From Apiospora phragmitis (taxonomy: Eukaryota > Ascomycota > Sordariomycetes > Amphisphaeriales > Apiosporaceae), in contig JAQQWL010000015.1 in assembly GCA_038363925.1 (NCBI GenBank), forward strand, positions 186,001-250,000: 64,000 nt of DNA. The letters run 5' to 3'. Shown here in pieces: positions 21,722 through 33,295 of this stretch. The notes below the pieces were generated by a model, which was given only the letters and a program-made list of their open reading frames with translations, did not search any database and had not been told where the DNA came from. How positions within the stretch are numbered: position 1 is the stretch's first letter; every line of letters starts with the position of its first letter. The position numbers and the translations under genes are program-made.

Positions 21722-24700
21722 TCACTCCAACCTCTTCCTCTCGTCCTCCACCTCCTGCAGTAGCCCGTTCATTTGTGCAAGGAAGTCCGCTTCCGACTCA
21801 TCGTCACTCTTGGCCCTTTTGCGGCTGGGAGCGGACGCTTCGCTTCGGTATGCGGTCAGGTCCTCGTCTTCGACCTCATCTGGCAGTACCACGGGGCGCT
21901 TGCGCTTGGAGGAGACCCGCGAAATAGCCGGCGACGGGCTGCTGTTGTGGCTGCCATCTAGGCCATCGGCCACGGCAAACAGGCTGTGACGCTGAGTCTC
22001 GCCATTGGGTGTTGATGCCAGGGAATCGCTAGGCTCGCTTTCAAGCATGGTGCTCTTGCGGAACTTCTCGAGTGCCTCTGGCTGGTAGGCATACTTGCCG
22101 TCCGGCATCAAGACGAGACCATGGACCTTGTATTGCCAGTAAGGATCCTTGACTCGACTCTTCTTCTTGGCCTTTTCAACGCGGCTGTTGTTGAATCCAA
22201 GGCTCGATCGGAAACTGGAGCTGAACGTCGTTGAGTTGCGGAAGCTACTGGGCGGCAGAGAGTGCGAGTCTCGGCCGTTGGCCAAGGCCATGAGCTTTGC
22301 AGTCTTGGACCCCAGCTTGGCACTGGAAGTGGTAGAGTTGTGGCTGATGGGCCTCAGGCCGTGTTTCTCACGTCGGCGATTTTCACCGCGCCGCAGCATT
22401 TCCGAGGGAAGCATTGTGGGCGGCTCGCCATCGTCTGCAGCAGCTTCCCGAGCGGCAGCCTGCTCATCGCGCATCCCTTTGAAGACGCCACTTGCGAGCA
22501 GGGCCTGCTCGACATCCTCGTCTGGTGATTGAACCGACTCCCTGAATGCCTTTTCTCTCTTAGACTTGTTGAGTGCTTTCCGATCGCGGACCAGCTGGAG
22601 AGCCTCTTCGTGCCTTTTCTGTTTCACAGCTTCCTCCTCGGCCCTTCGTGCTGCAACGCTCTGCGGTGAGTTCCAAGCCCGAGCCTTCTCCCTTTCCATT
22701 TGGATTCGCTTCTTCACGCGGCGTTTGCGGAAGGTGTCGAGCCACCGGTAGAAGTAGGTGACACTTAGACTGTACGTACGGAAGGCCCTGGCCTCGGCCC
22801 ACGACCGTTCGTCCTCTTCCCGTCGTATGCGCTCATCTTCCTCGGCTCGGAATTTATCCCATACTTCTCCAAGAGTTTCTGCCACCACCCATTCTTCAAG
22901 ATGGTCCTTCATTAACCCTCTATCGCCTAGGACAAACCATTCTGCAAAGCTTCCCATCGGGTCTTTCTGCACCGGAGTAGGAGGCGGTAGGGGCGCAGGG
23001 GTGACACTAGACGACACCGTAGATGCAAGTGACCCCAGGGTGTTGGGTGCCGGGGTTGTAGTGGCTGATGCAGAGCCAGACGGGGAAGGCAACGATGTGC
23101 TGGGTAATGGCGATTGTGGTGCTCCAAAAGGAGTGGCAGAGCTCATAGGGTTTGGGTTGCCCATCGTGCTGAAGAGGGAAGTGGGGGTTGAGTTGGTCGT
23201 TGAAGTATTCCCAAGTGAAGCAGACGGTGTGCCAAAGCTGGGAGACTTAATCCCAGCAGGTGAAGATCCAGATGAGCCAAAAATCGAGGTGATCGCGGGG
23301 CCTTTCGGTGCGATATTGTTTGAAGTCTCGGATGGATTCGTGGCAGTGAGTGAAGGTTTGATGTTGGCAAATATAGATGGCGTATTGTTTGCCCCTGATG
23401 TAGTGTCCTTATTCGGGGACGCGAATATACTGGGGGTTGACTTCTGCGAATCTGAGGGAGATTCGGCGGGACCAAGGAATGTGCTGTCCCCAAACGTAAC
23501 CTTTTTGTCCACCTTGGGTTTCGTTGGCTCGTCAGGTTTTGGCGCCTCTGGCTTTGAGGCCGCAAACAGATGAGCGAAGGGATTGGCAGCAGATGGAGCA
23601 CTTTGTGCAGTTGTAGTCGATAACGAAGGCGTCGAGGCAGTCATCGAACTTGGCTGCGAAAAGATTGACTGTCCTGGAGCCACCCCAATGCTGGGCTGCG
23701 GTGCCTGAATAGCAGTGTTCGAGAAAGGCGTTGGCGTGGGCAGAGGGGCGGCCTGCGTCGGCGGCGCATGGACCTCGTTCTCGGTCTCCGACTCGACAAT
23801 CTCTTCGACCTCTCCAGGTGCTTCATCAGTGACTTGTGTATCCTCCACGAAAAGGCTCTCCTCGTCAGGACCCGTCTCGGCCATCTCTGCTCCGGTGATT
23901 TCATAGACGGTCTCGTGGATGATCTCGGCAAGGGATCTGTCGCTCCGCTTCCGTTCGACAAGGCCGTTCGAAAACGAATGAGGGACGCGCGGTTCGTCCA
24001 TCTGCTGGCGCGGGTTGAGGACCAGATACCGGCGGTTATTGTCCTCCTCGAAGTGCAGCCCGTGCAACTCGGCGAATGCGACAGCTTCATCGTCGGTGTC
24101 GAAATACAGTTTTCGCCGGAGAAACTCAGGGTTCAGGTCCTTCGGTCCATCTCTTGGTCTTGAATAGGCCTTCTTTATCACCTGCAGCATCGACTGCCGG
24201 ACCATGCTGAAGTGAATCTCTGCGAAACAGGCCATTGTGTAGGAGATCTGAGGTGATCCAACAATGGTGAAGAATATCGAAGCGATATTCATGGCCATGT
24301 CGGCGGGTGCCCATGGGCTGAGGGGCCCATGAAGCCTCGAGGTGTTTTCGATGGCTTCAACAAGGCACATGGCGGTCCTGACCCCATCCGATTCCCATAG
24401 CCAGTCCGGCCATCTCTGTACCTTCTCTTTCAGACCTGTCTCGTTCGCAAAGAACAAGGCGTAGTAACCGCGAAATTCGGCTTCATTTTCACACTTGATC
24501 CCATTCGTGGCGCAAGAGTCGTATGCCTGATCTAATGACATCAACGTCTTACTGAGCTGCTCGCGCTCTTGCTGTTCACTAAAGTCCTCCGCTGCGAAGC
24601 CAGGCTGCGAGAGAAGGTGTAGTGACGTCACGTGGAATCTCGCGATGGTCTCCAGGCAGTAGATGTGGTCCTGCACCTCCTCCGCGTTCATGGCAGGGCC

Positions 24701-26139
24701 TTGGGGTATGAAGTCTTTTCGGATCGCTCGTGTGCGGTCCCAAAGAAAATGATGCCGGGTCGCGAGCAGATCGTCAGTCGGAATCAGCTGGTCTATCATA
24801 TAGTCCAGTGATCGTCTTAGCGCTGCGGGCGATCGTACATCCATCGGCAAGGGCAATTCTTGCCCGGCGGCAGATCGAGCCAATCGCGTCACCATTCTCG
24901 TTGGGCACGGTATCATGTCCCCGTTCCTGTCCACCTTCTCGGCCAGCTTCACATCATTCTCGGTAATCCGGATGATTTTCTCCCACTCCGGGCACATCTC
25001 CTCGCATATACCCTTGAATATGAGCGCCTCATCGAGACGCCTTTGCTTTCCTTCCTCATCCACCAAATCTGCCTTCACGAGTGACTTGCGAGCCTTTTCG
25101 CGGTAAGCCTTGTGCTCTTGGCGAAAGCTATCCATCGCGGCCCTCGAGTTGCGGGCACCCGGGTCCGACGGCCATGTCGGGGCCTTAACGCCATCCCTAG
25201 CAAGCTGCGCCTTGATGGTGTTGGCGAAATCTTCACGCCCTGTGCCTTTTGGCGAGCTGCGGCCATTCGAAACCGGCTGTCGGGTTTCTTTGGGCTGTAG
25301 GTGGCTTGCCGATTGGGCGGGCGTCGTACGTTGTTGCTTTGGCCGCCCTTGCTCCTCGTGGCCTCCTCGGCGTTTTCCATTAACCTGGCCGTTGGGTTGG
25401 CCATGAGCTAGCCCCGTTGGTTTTGGGGCCGGATATGACTGCAGGGCGCCGGTTTTGGCAATGTTCGCTTGGCCAAATGCAGGGGATGGCGTTGTGACGG
25501 CCGCGGGCGCACGAGCACCAAATGGGTTCGGTTTCGCTGCAGCAGCAAAAGGATTGGGGTTTGGCGATGGCGCTTTCGGTGCGGTGTCTAGACCGGAGAA
25601 TGGATTGAATGGAGCGTGTGAAAGAGCGCCAAAGGGTGCACTCGCCGGCGCCGCAAGCGAGGCAAAAGCTGCATTTCCCGTAACATTAGTGGATCGATTA
25701 CACACCTACATTTTGAAGCGCATGTCGGTGGTTGGGGGGGTTTTCCTGCGTAGTAGTCTATGGGTCGACAATGGTGCCTCCGACGGACGAATGCTTCCAG
25801 CCACAAACTATCCATCAATCGCCTGGGGATGTCTGGGGGAACATGAAGGCGCAGCCTCTACGGATAGGACACGGAAGACTGCCCAGTATCCAGCCTGTCC
25901 TGTGCTGAAAGATCTGCCTAATGTCGTAACCCATGATGTCTTGCCGATCCGTCATCGCTCTAGCTAACTCGGCTCGGATGGTTTCAAGAAGGGTTGGGAA
26001 CCAATCTGTGAGTGTGGCGATTCCCGGCTACTCAAGAGTGTATCGCGCGGTCGCAAGTCGAAGTGAACAGGATAACTATGTATGGAGAGTGGTGATGGTT
26101 GAAGGAAAGACCCGAGAACTCACGGTTCGGTGCAGCCAT
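21722..26139 (-). CDS. SAC3: SAC3/GANP-domain nuclear mRNA export factor (TREX-2 scaffold)
   Basis: CDS is complement(join(21722..25668,26124..26139)), 1,320 residues. The large open frame has no ATG at its 5' end; a 16-nt exon with the only sensible start (MAAPN) lies 455 bp upstream and splices with GTGAGT donor and ATGCAG acceptor, producing MAAPNPFASLAAPASAPFG, which fits the start of fungal Sac3 proteins. After an NPF/FG-rich N-terminus, the SAC3/GANP domain spans about residues 225-560 (GICEEMCPEWEK, FLWDRTRAIRKDF). A low-complexity FG-containing middle (about 610-890) is followed by a helical, charged C-terminal half. Sac3 scaffolds TREX-2, linking transcription to mRNA export at the nuclear pore; FG-like repeats fit binding to the export receptor. 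The frame is intact over almost 4 kb. The intron is long for a fungus and could hide a further exon. Confidence 0.88.
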
Positions 26140-28163
26140 GGCTGTCGACAATCCCCAGCTCTTGCCTCTTGCGCCGAGTGTCAAGGGTATGCTGAGGTGT
26201 GGTGATCAATCATTGAAGTGGACGCGCCGCAGAGCTCAGAGGTTTTCTTTTTTGGTGACAGGTTTGAGCTCGTGAGTACAGTCGTAGGCCGACAAAGGAT
26301 CGTGATGCGAAGGGGGTCGCGGCGAGGTTGTCGGCGATGGTAGGAGTTGGCAAAGCCTTGCAATTGATGATGATGGTGTTGTTGGAGTCGCGCTTTGTCG
26401 GCGATTGACCGAGGTGGGTATCCGACTTGACGTGAGGCAAAGTGGAAGTGAGAGCGTTGGGAGTGGAACGGCCGTCTTTTTCGGGTTGCTTGACTAAGTT
26501 GCTCGTGTCTGGCCGCGTTCATTCAAGACCCAAATGCCATCTGCCATCTGGATGGAGTGAAAGTGAAAGCGGAAAGAATGGAAGCTCTGACCATGAGCTT
26601 GCTTCAATGACCTTGACCGCCTTGCCCTTGACCGGATTGGGCTAATCTACTCAATTGGCCAGAATCAATGAGAGTGGGTGGTTGGTAGCACCATTGTCCA
26701 TCATCACCAACAATAGCACTGCCAACATAGTCAACCTGATTGTCGAGCATTACCAATGGTAAACGACTGTCATTTGGAGGCATTGTTGGTGTTGTCAGCA
26801 ATTGCCGCCATCTATCATGTTAATAACCAAGATTACTCTAGACTATGTATACGTATTCTATTAGTAAATAACCTACTACATCTTATATTAGAATAGAATG
26901 CCAAAGGTAAGAAAAGATATGAAACTCGGTACTATTAATAAAACTGAACATAGTATAAAACTGAATCAGTACAAGGTCAACTGTATACCAAACTTATCAT
27001 ATCAACTTGGCAATTGCAAAATGTAAGTCTGAGTTGAAAGTACGGTGTAAATGAAGGGCCATCCACTGCGTGTACAGCACATGGCCGGCCATGATACCAA
27101 TCATACATGTAGACGTGCATGGCCATTCATCAGACCGACTGCCGGTCAAAAGGGAATGAGGTCATCATGTCCAGCCACGTTAGAGCCAACCCGCACTTCT
27201 GCCCTGGGACATGGAATGCCTGGCTGTTCCGCTCAACCAAAGTCGTAGTCAGTTAGAGAGGTGCCGGCATTGCACTTGATGAATTCATATTCCCTGACTC
27301 GGCGGCGGTCCCAACATTACAATTTCATGGGAAATGGGAGCACTAGGAACTGACTGACCCGGGCAATATTACTGCAGGGTGCATGTTACTGCCGGCCGCC
27401 CCAATGCACGCAGATGACCAAGGTTGCTTGCATTGTACAGTTCTGCCCGTAACCTAATAAAAAAAAAGTACAAGACCCCTAGGTTAGTCCCTTGACGCTC
27501 GACTTGGCCAGCCGAGAGTGCGTCTCACAAATAGAAACATCAATCTTCCGTCGTGACCTGTAGATCTTCGAACCATCTTCCTAAAACCCCCCGTCTTCGC
27601 CCTTCACACAAAGACGATCATATTGCCCGTCCAGTCTCCGACACAATAAAGGGCTCTCTTCCAGTGATCTGGAGAACAAAAGCCGTCGTCACCTCTCGTA
27701 CGATTGACCCTTCCGTTGCTGTCAGCCCCGCTGATGGAGACTTGTCAACGTCCGACACCCACATCATCATCGCCTTAGTCCATCATCCATGTCTTAAGAG
27801 GGTCGGCTGATGAACGAGGCTTCCTCGCGCGACACAACATACCAGCAGACCGGAAGTCCGACAGAACAGAAGCACACAACCAGACCACCACCGCACACAC
27901 AGCCTTCAGAGCCCTCTCGCGATACGATACGATAACGCCTGAGCTAATCCACACGGCGCACGATTGAGGTCGATCTGCACCACACAGCTCGCTTGGCTGG
28001 CTGGGCTCGTTTCCTCCCCCTACATTGTCCGTCCGACAACCGCCCCCCGAAACAGGGCAGTGCAATTCCATCAGGCTACACGCACACACAAAAGCACCCT
28101 GCAGCACGTCCCAGCTCAGTGTTTATATATAAGCCTGCCCCCCCCCCCCCCCCGTAGCTTCAC
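26140..28163. other. Divergent intergenic region between SAC3 and the 28164 gene
   Basis: Two kilobases separate the two 5' ends and should contain both promoters. Base composition is ordinary with an AT-rich patch near 26810-26990. ORFs are short and without resemblance to known families. A TATA-like TTTATATATAAG lies at about 28122-28133, just before the C run upstream of the 28164 gene. Confidence 0.45.
28138..28153 (+). repeat. 16-base C homopolymer just upstream of a start codon
   Basis: An uninterrupted run of sixteen C ends 10 bp before the ATG at 28164. It lies between a TATA-like sequence and the start codon, so it probably falls in the 5' leader. Its true length may differ because such runs are hard to sequence. 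Confidence 0.8.
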
Positions 28164-29467
28164 ATGGCTTTTCTCGAAGACCCGCGACTACGCCAGCGGT
28201 GGAACCAGATATCGCAAACGACCGAGGCGGTGACGGAGAATGCGGCGGCCGGCATCTGGACCTTCGGCCACACCTACGTGAACCCCTGTCTCGGCTCCCT
28301 CTGTTCCGTCTTCGACGGCTGTACCGCCTGCTGCCTGGGCGATCAAGAGGAGAGGGCACGGCGGCGGAGGGAGCGCGAGCGCGCGCGGGGGAACGCCGAG
28401 TACAGTTTCGATTTCTACGATGACTGGGACGACGACCTAGCTGGGGATGACGGCACGGGGCAAGGCAGTGGCGGCGGCGGCATATTCAAAGGATGGCGCC
28501 ACGAAGACTGGGACCGCCTTTTGGCAGGCACGGGCACGAGCAAGAAAGGGGCGGGTGAGGTGCGCGAGCAGCCCCAGACCAAGAAACGAGGCATGAACTA
28601 CGGCACAAGAGGGGCGAGGCGGAAGTCGAGCACGGCCGAGGATCCCACCATTATACCCAGCACGCAGCCGATCGGCTTTCTAGGGAGGCTGCCGTTCAAG
28701 ATCGGAGGACCTCTGCGGTACAAGCCCAGCGCGGCCAACTTGATGGAACACCCAGGCCGGCACGAAGGGGAACACGAGCCGTTGTTAGGATCTGATGGAT
28801 ACGAAGCCCATTTCATGGAGTCTCCTACGCATTCTAGGAAACGAAGCGGGACGACTGGAAGTGGAGATACCAGCGATTCATACCGATCGAGAGGCGACCT
28901 ATTCCCTAGTGACGGAGAAGGGGAAGAGGATGCCATACCGTTGGACGACGAATTCGCTGACGACTTCGCCGTGGAGCTCGATCGCGTCGACGACCGCTCC
29001 AGCAACAAGACGCGCAGCAGCAAGGGAAACGCAAAGCCTCGAATTACAGCGTACAGCGCAGCGCATCGCGGACGACGCTGGGGTCGACGCATTCGAGGCC
29101 GCCCTCGATGCCCCCGACTCCCGAACTGGCCGCAGCCGACCCCTCGATAATAGAGGATCTGCAGCACGAGGAGGAGCGGCTGCGGCAGCAGGAAGACGGG
29201 GAGGTCGAGCGGAAACGGCAAGCCGCCGCCCAGCTGGCGCTCGAGCGCGGGCTCCACCGCGATAATATGCAGGTCGAGTCCGTACCGGAAGCTAAGGCCG
29301 AGATGGTACAAGTTGACGAGGTGTATGCACCGGCGCAAACAGCAGAAGTACTCACGGTTGGCTCTCCTCCTTCTAAACCCGACTCGATGCAGACACAACA
29401 AACTCCGCAAGATCCATCACCGCCAAGCGACGAATTCGTGCCAGCACGGTTGCCGTATTTCAAATAG
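28164..29467 (+). CDS. Conserved fungal protein of unknown function, one frameshift or a small intron
   Basis: The protein starts MAFLEDPRLRQRWNQISQTT, followed by a cysteine-rich stretch (CLGSLCSVFDGCTACCLGD, about residues 43-61) and an acidic, aromatic motif (YSFDFYDDWDDD). The rest is basic and Ser-rich, ending in a charged coiled-coil-like segment (HEEERLRQQEDGEVERKR). I recognise the N-terminal pattern as a conserved hypothetical protein of filamentous ascomycetes; the clustered cysteines could be lipidated, which is only a guess. The conserved frame changes near 29023-29029 in an AAGGGAAAC context, consistent with one lost base and leading to KRKASNYSVQRSASR. Alternatively a 47-bp intron (GTGGAG...GCGCAG, about 28970-29016) also restores the frame, but it has no clear branch site. 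The stop is at 29465-29467, about 430 residues in total. The start is the first ATG and keeps the conserved N-terminus. Confidence 0.65.
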
Positions 29468-30657
29468 AAGCAATAATGGTTTACGATTACCGACATATTC
29501 GCCTACGCGGAGCAGCACTACGATTCTGATGGTAGTTAAGAATGAACGTTAGCTCTTAGGGCTGGCTTCGGGGATCTCCCTCCACCAGGTGATATGGACC
29601 AAATTGCTTTTCCAAACAGAAGGATGTTGCAATCGAAAACCGCAAATGCCGGCTCGAACATCGCCCCTTTCTGGTGTACATACCCGTCCTGGGACGGAAT
29701 CACCACGAGCGTACATACTATACTACTTTCCACGTCTGCAGTTCCCAGGCGAACGGCGATGTAGAATGCCATGATGAGCATTATGATGAGCCACGTTAAA
29801 GCAAGGCCAGCCGGGCTATGAAGATGACAGAATGACATGACACTACCCTTTACTTGTATATAATCCACAGGATATCATTACGATAGCATAGCGTATTCGC
29901 AATAGACACGGGGGTCCGGGGCGTTACACACTGTCTTTCCGAGACATAGACACAGGCCCGAGGACGATACTGAGACCGAGACCATGGGTTCTTCTTTGCC
30001 TAGGTGCCTAATAATACTTGCCTCTCAACGATGTGACTTCTGTCAAACCTTCAAACTTGGGGGGTCCTGGATCAGCAGTGAGACTACCATTTGACGTCAT
30101 GTCTTGATGCTTGAATAGACAACATCCAATGTGAAGAAAACCAACAAGCACTCCCAATGGGACGATCAATGATCCGGGCGCGGTAAAATGCAGGTAGACG
30201 TGGAGTGTATTAAGGCCCTGGTACTTTGTGACGGGCAACATTGAAACAAGCCGTTTGGGAAAGTGCAGGGAGAGGAGGGGACCGCGTCGTGCCTCGGTAT
30301 TTTCCCCGCAAAGCGCTACCGGTGTGGATGTGGGTGTGGTGGAGAACCGAGGGTCCATGACCGAGATCCTGTAAGATAAGATCTTAAAGCGATGATGAAC
30401 CAACGACCACTACTTCCCCAATTACTGTCTCACAAACACGAGTTGAGCTGCCGAGTAATCTTTATTTGTATGCATCTACATATTAATGCTGCCCGTACTC
30501 TGCAACCTTGTAATTCCTGTCTGAGTTATTGAGACTGTCTGCAACAGTCACGTTACCACACATTGCTGGCTTATAGGCAGATCACAGCAACGCGCAACCC
30601 AGTACCTACTTATATTGTCGAAGACCCAGCTGCTGCACAGCCCAGCAACCGGAAAAC
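29468..30657. other. Intergenic region, no supported gene
   Basis: Minus-strand ORFs at 29536-29868 (110 residues) and 30008-30403 (131 residues) each contain one hydrophobic stretch but lack a consistent gene structure or clear family motifs. The region should contain the promoter of the nitronate monooxygenase gene and the 3' end of the upstream gene. Confidence 0.4.
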
Positions 30658-31740
30658 ATGACAGCCACAAACCCCGAGCTCACGCCTACAGGGCCCATAA
30701 GCACGCCACTTACCAAGCTCCTCGGAATCCAGCACCCCATAGTCCTGGCCGGCATGGCCCGCACCTCGGGTGCCGCGCTCGCCGCCGCCGTCTCCAACGC
30801 CGGCGGCCTGGGCGTCCTCGGCGGGTTCATGTACACGCCAGACCAGCTCCGCGAGATCGTCCAGGACATGAAGGCGCTGTTCAAACAACCAAACCTGCCG
30901 TTCGGCATCGACCTGGCGCTGCCCCAGGTGGGCGGCAACGCGCGCAAGACGAACCACGACTACACCGCAGGCAAGCTGGACGAGCTGATCGACATCACCA
31001 TCGAGAGCGGCGCGTGCCTCTTTATCAGCGCCGTCGGCGTCCCGCCCGAGCCTGTCATCGACAGGCTGCACAAGGCGGGCATCTACGTGATGAACATGGT
31101 GGGCCACCCGAAGCACGCCATCAAGGCCCTGGAGCTGGGCGTGGACATGGTATGTCCGCAGGGCGGCGAGGGTGGCGGTCATACCGGCGACATAGCCAAC
31201 AGCGTCCTGATCCCAAGCGTCGTCGATGCCGCGCGCCGTTACAAGCCGACCATGCTCAAGGGCCAGCCGGCCATGGTTGTGGCCGCTGGCGGCATGTACA
31301 GCGGGCGTAGCCTGGCCAGTTCGCTGATGCAGGGCGCGGTGGGCGTGTGGGTCGGCACACGCTTCGTGGCCAGCGTCGAGGCCGGCTGCAGCGAGGAGCA
31401 CAAGCAGGCCGTGGTGGCCTGCAATTTCGACGAGACGGAACGCACGCTCGTCCTGTCGGGGCGCCCGCTGCGGATGCGTACCAACGAATACGTTGCCAAG
31501 TGGCACGCGCAGCCCCAGAAGATCAAGGAGCTCTGCGACCAGGGCATCACACCCATCGAATGGGACTTCGACCAGGGCAATGACGTCGATCCGCCGCACC
31601 TCATGGGCCAGGTCGCCGGCGCCATTACCAAAATCCAGCCGGCAGGGGATATTGTTCGCGAGATGGTGGACGAGGCCCTGCAGATGCTCAAGACTGGGAG
31701 GGATTACATCACCCCGACGCCCAGTCAGCCGAAATTGTAA
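30658..31740 (+). CDS. Nitronate monooxygenase (2-nitropropane dioxygenase family)
   Basis: A single-exon frame of 360 residues. The FMN-dependent TIM barrel is evident from LLGIQHPIVLAGMARTSG at the N-terminus, AAVSNAGGLGVLGG (about 43-56), and the QGGEGGGHTG phosphate/active-site segment (about 168-177) with His175 in the position typical of the family, followed by VVAAGGMYSGRSLASSLMQG and VGVWVGTRF. These enzymes oxidise alkyl nitronates such as propionate-3-nitronate to carbonyl compounds and nitrite, a detoxifying reaction in many fungi. Length and motif order match fungal members; there is no targeting signal. The ATG at 30658 is the first in frame and precedes the conserved start by 21 residues. 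No neighbouring gene suggests a dedicated pathway. Related flavoenzymes with other substrates share the fold, so the exact substrate is not fixed. Confidence 0.92.
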   Translation: MTATNPELTPTGPISTPLTKLLGIQHPIVLAGMARTSGAALAAAVSNAGGLGVLGGFMYTPDQLREIVQDMKALFKQPNLPFGIDLALPQVGGNARKTNHDYTAGKLDELIDITIESGACLFISAVGVPPEPVIDRLHKAGIYVMNMVGHPKHAIKALELGVDMVCPQGGEGGGHTGDIANSVLIPSVVDAARRYKPTMLKGQPAMVVAAGGMYSGRSLASSLMQGAVGVWVGTRFVASVEAGCSEEHKQAVVACNFDETERTLVLSGRPLRMRTNEYVAKWHAQPQKIKELCDQGITPIEWDFDQGNDVDPPHLMGQVAGAITKIQPAGDIVREMVDEALQMLKTGRDYITPTPSQPKL

Positions 31741-33295
31741 ATCCGTGTGTCAGGTACATAGCTGTTGACTTTCCCTATTTTTAGCGACACGAAACTCGGT
31801 TCTGTATTTAGCACGTACGTACGTAAGGGTCTGCCAACCTTACCTTGTTCCTAAATACTTACCTAAGCTTCCCACGGGACCCGCAAGGGCTTGCAGTCAT
31901 CTCAAGTCTTAGGGGCAACATTGTACAGCTAGTCAAGCGATCGCCGTCATTCGAGTTAGTCAAAACTACCTAAACAAGCGTATCTCTGTTCTGTCAGCGG
32001 AGCGGAGCTGGGCCGGCCGAGTCGGTGACATGTGCGGCGTCGTTGGTTATGGGTTGCGACATTTTTTGACGGATCATCCGAAGACAGACCATATCATGCT
32101 TTGCCCAATTGCACAACGGTGTTTTGGTCATGGCTAACAGCTGTGCTCTGCAGGCTGGCAGGATGACAGGCTGGCAGTCCTCCGTGTTGCAAATTACAGT
32201 GCAGATGCTGTGGAAGAGAGCCCCCAAAACCGATAGTCTTGTTAGTCAGAAGCAATAATAGCCGGGACCTCTTTAGGACCAACAATACCGGACAGTCACT
32301 ATTATGAGGTAGATCGCCAAGGCCGGTGAATCGGGTTTTATCTCGCCGACTCGCCTAGACGGATGTATCTGAACCTGAATCGCTAGGCGCGTCTGGGTGC
32401 AAAAAGCAAGCCGATCCGGCAAGCTGAGAGTTTCCGCCCTTGATTCATTGCTTTTTAGGAAACACGGGACCGAAGGTGCGGAGGGACGAGAACGGCACGC
32501 TGCGCTGCTGAAAGACGCGGCAGTTGGCGAGTGGACCTGGACCCCACGACCTATCCCTGGGCCGTGCAGCAAGCAGCCAAAGCACATAACATAAGCAAGT
32601 TTGTAACCCAGCCAAGAGGCGTGGAAGGCTGGCGCGGCCTTCCCGAAGATCGTTTTTGTCCTGGCCACTCAGCAGCGAGCGTAGGCAATTGGTTGCTTGG
32701 TTTGTGACCGATCAAAGGCTCTGTGGCATGCTTCGGACTGAGGCGAACAAATCGGCTCTTTGCATGTGTATGTGTGATAGGGAGGGGGTGTAAGTGAACC
32801 GCTTCGTCTTCCTCTTGATACTGCCCCTGACTTATTTCTTGTTTTCGCTCTTGCTTTTTGCCGTGCCTCAAGAAGATTGTATGCTCATAGCATTACAAAA
32901 TTTCAAGGGGACTGGGAGATCAGACCAAGTTCGGGACCTGATGTTCAAGGTGTCCGGGTTGGGGGCTCGATGGCGGGGCAGAATCACTTACATACTGCCA
33001 GTATCTACCTGTTGTAGAGATGGAATATGCAGCATCGCTGCCCGGCTTCGAACATGCACATGGGTAACTTCGGATTGCAGTATTTCATCAAATTGTTTTG
33101 TTTTGTTTTGGTATTAGATGCTTGCCAGTGGTATTAGAAAATAAATGGTATCATTTGCTGCTTCATTCCAGTCGTTACAACGCCCCAAAAACACATCCAG
33201 TAGAAACCTAGCATACAACTTCAGGGAATAAGGTAGTTTGGTGGTACAACGTGATCGCCAGGCCAAGCGGTGGTTCACGGTCTTCCGACTTTGGC
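31741..33295. other. Convergent intergenic region, no gene seen
   Basis: The region lies between the 3' ends of the nitronate monooxygenase (+) and 2EXR (-) genes. The plus-strand frame at 32794-33117 looks hydrophobic at its start but begins with GTG, not ATG. Simple sequences include ACGTACGTACGT near 31815 and TTTTGTTTTGTTTTGG near 33096-33112. Confidence 0.45.

Noticed and set aside
22758..23573. 271-residue plus-strand ORF
   Set aside because: Antisense to the low-complexity middle of SAC3; Gly/Val-rich shadow frame.
29536..29868. Minus-strand ORF considered as the C-terminus of an RTA1-like membrane protein
   Set aside because: Only a loose GY...FD...PG spacing matches; no other membrane segments of the family could be found upstream.
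30610..31599. 329-residue minus-strand ORF
   Set aside because: Antisense shadow of the nitronate monooxygenase gene, caused by high third-position GC.
32794..33117. 107-residue ORF with a hydrophobic start, considered as a secreted protein
   Set aside because: The apparent first Met is a GTG codon; the next ATG lies after the hydrophobic stretch.
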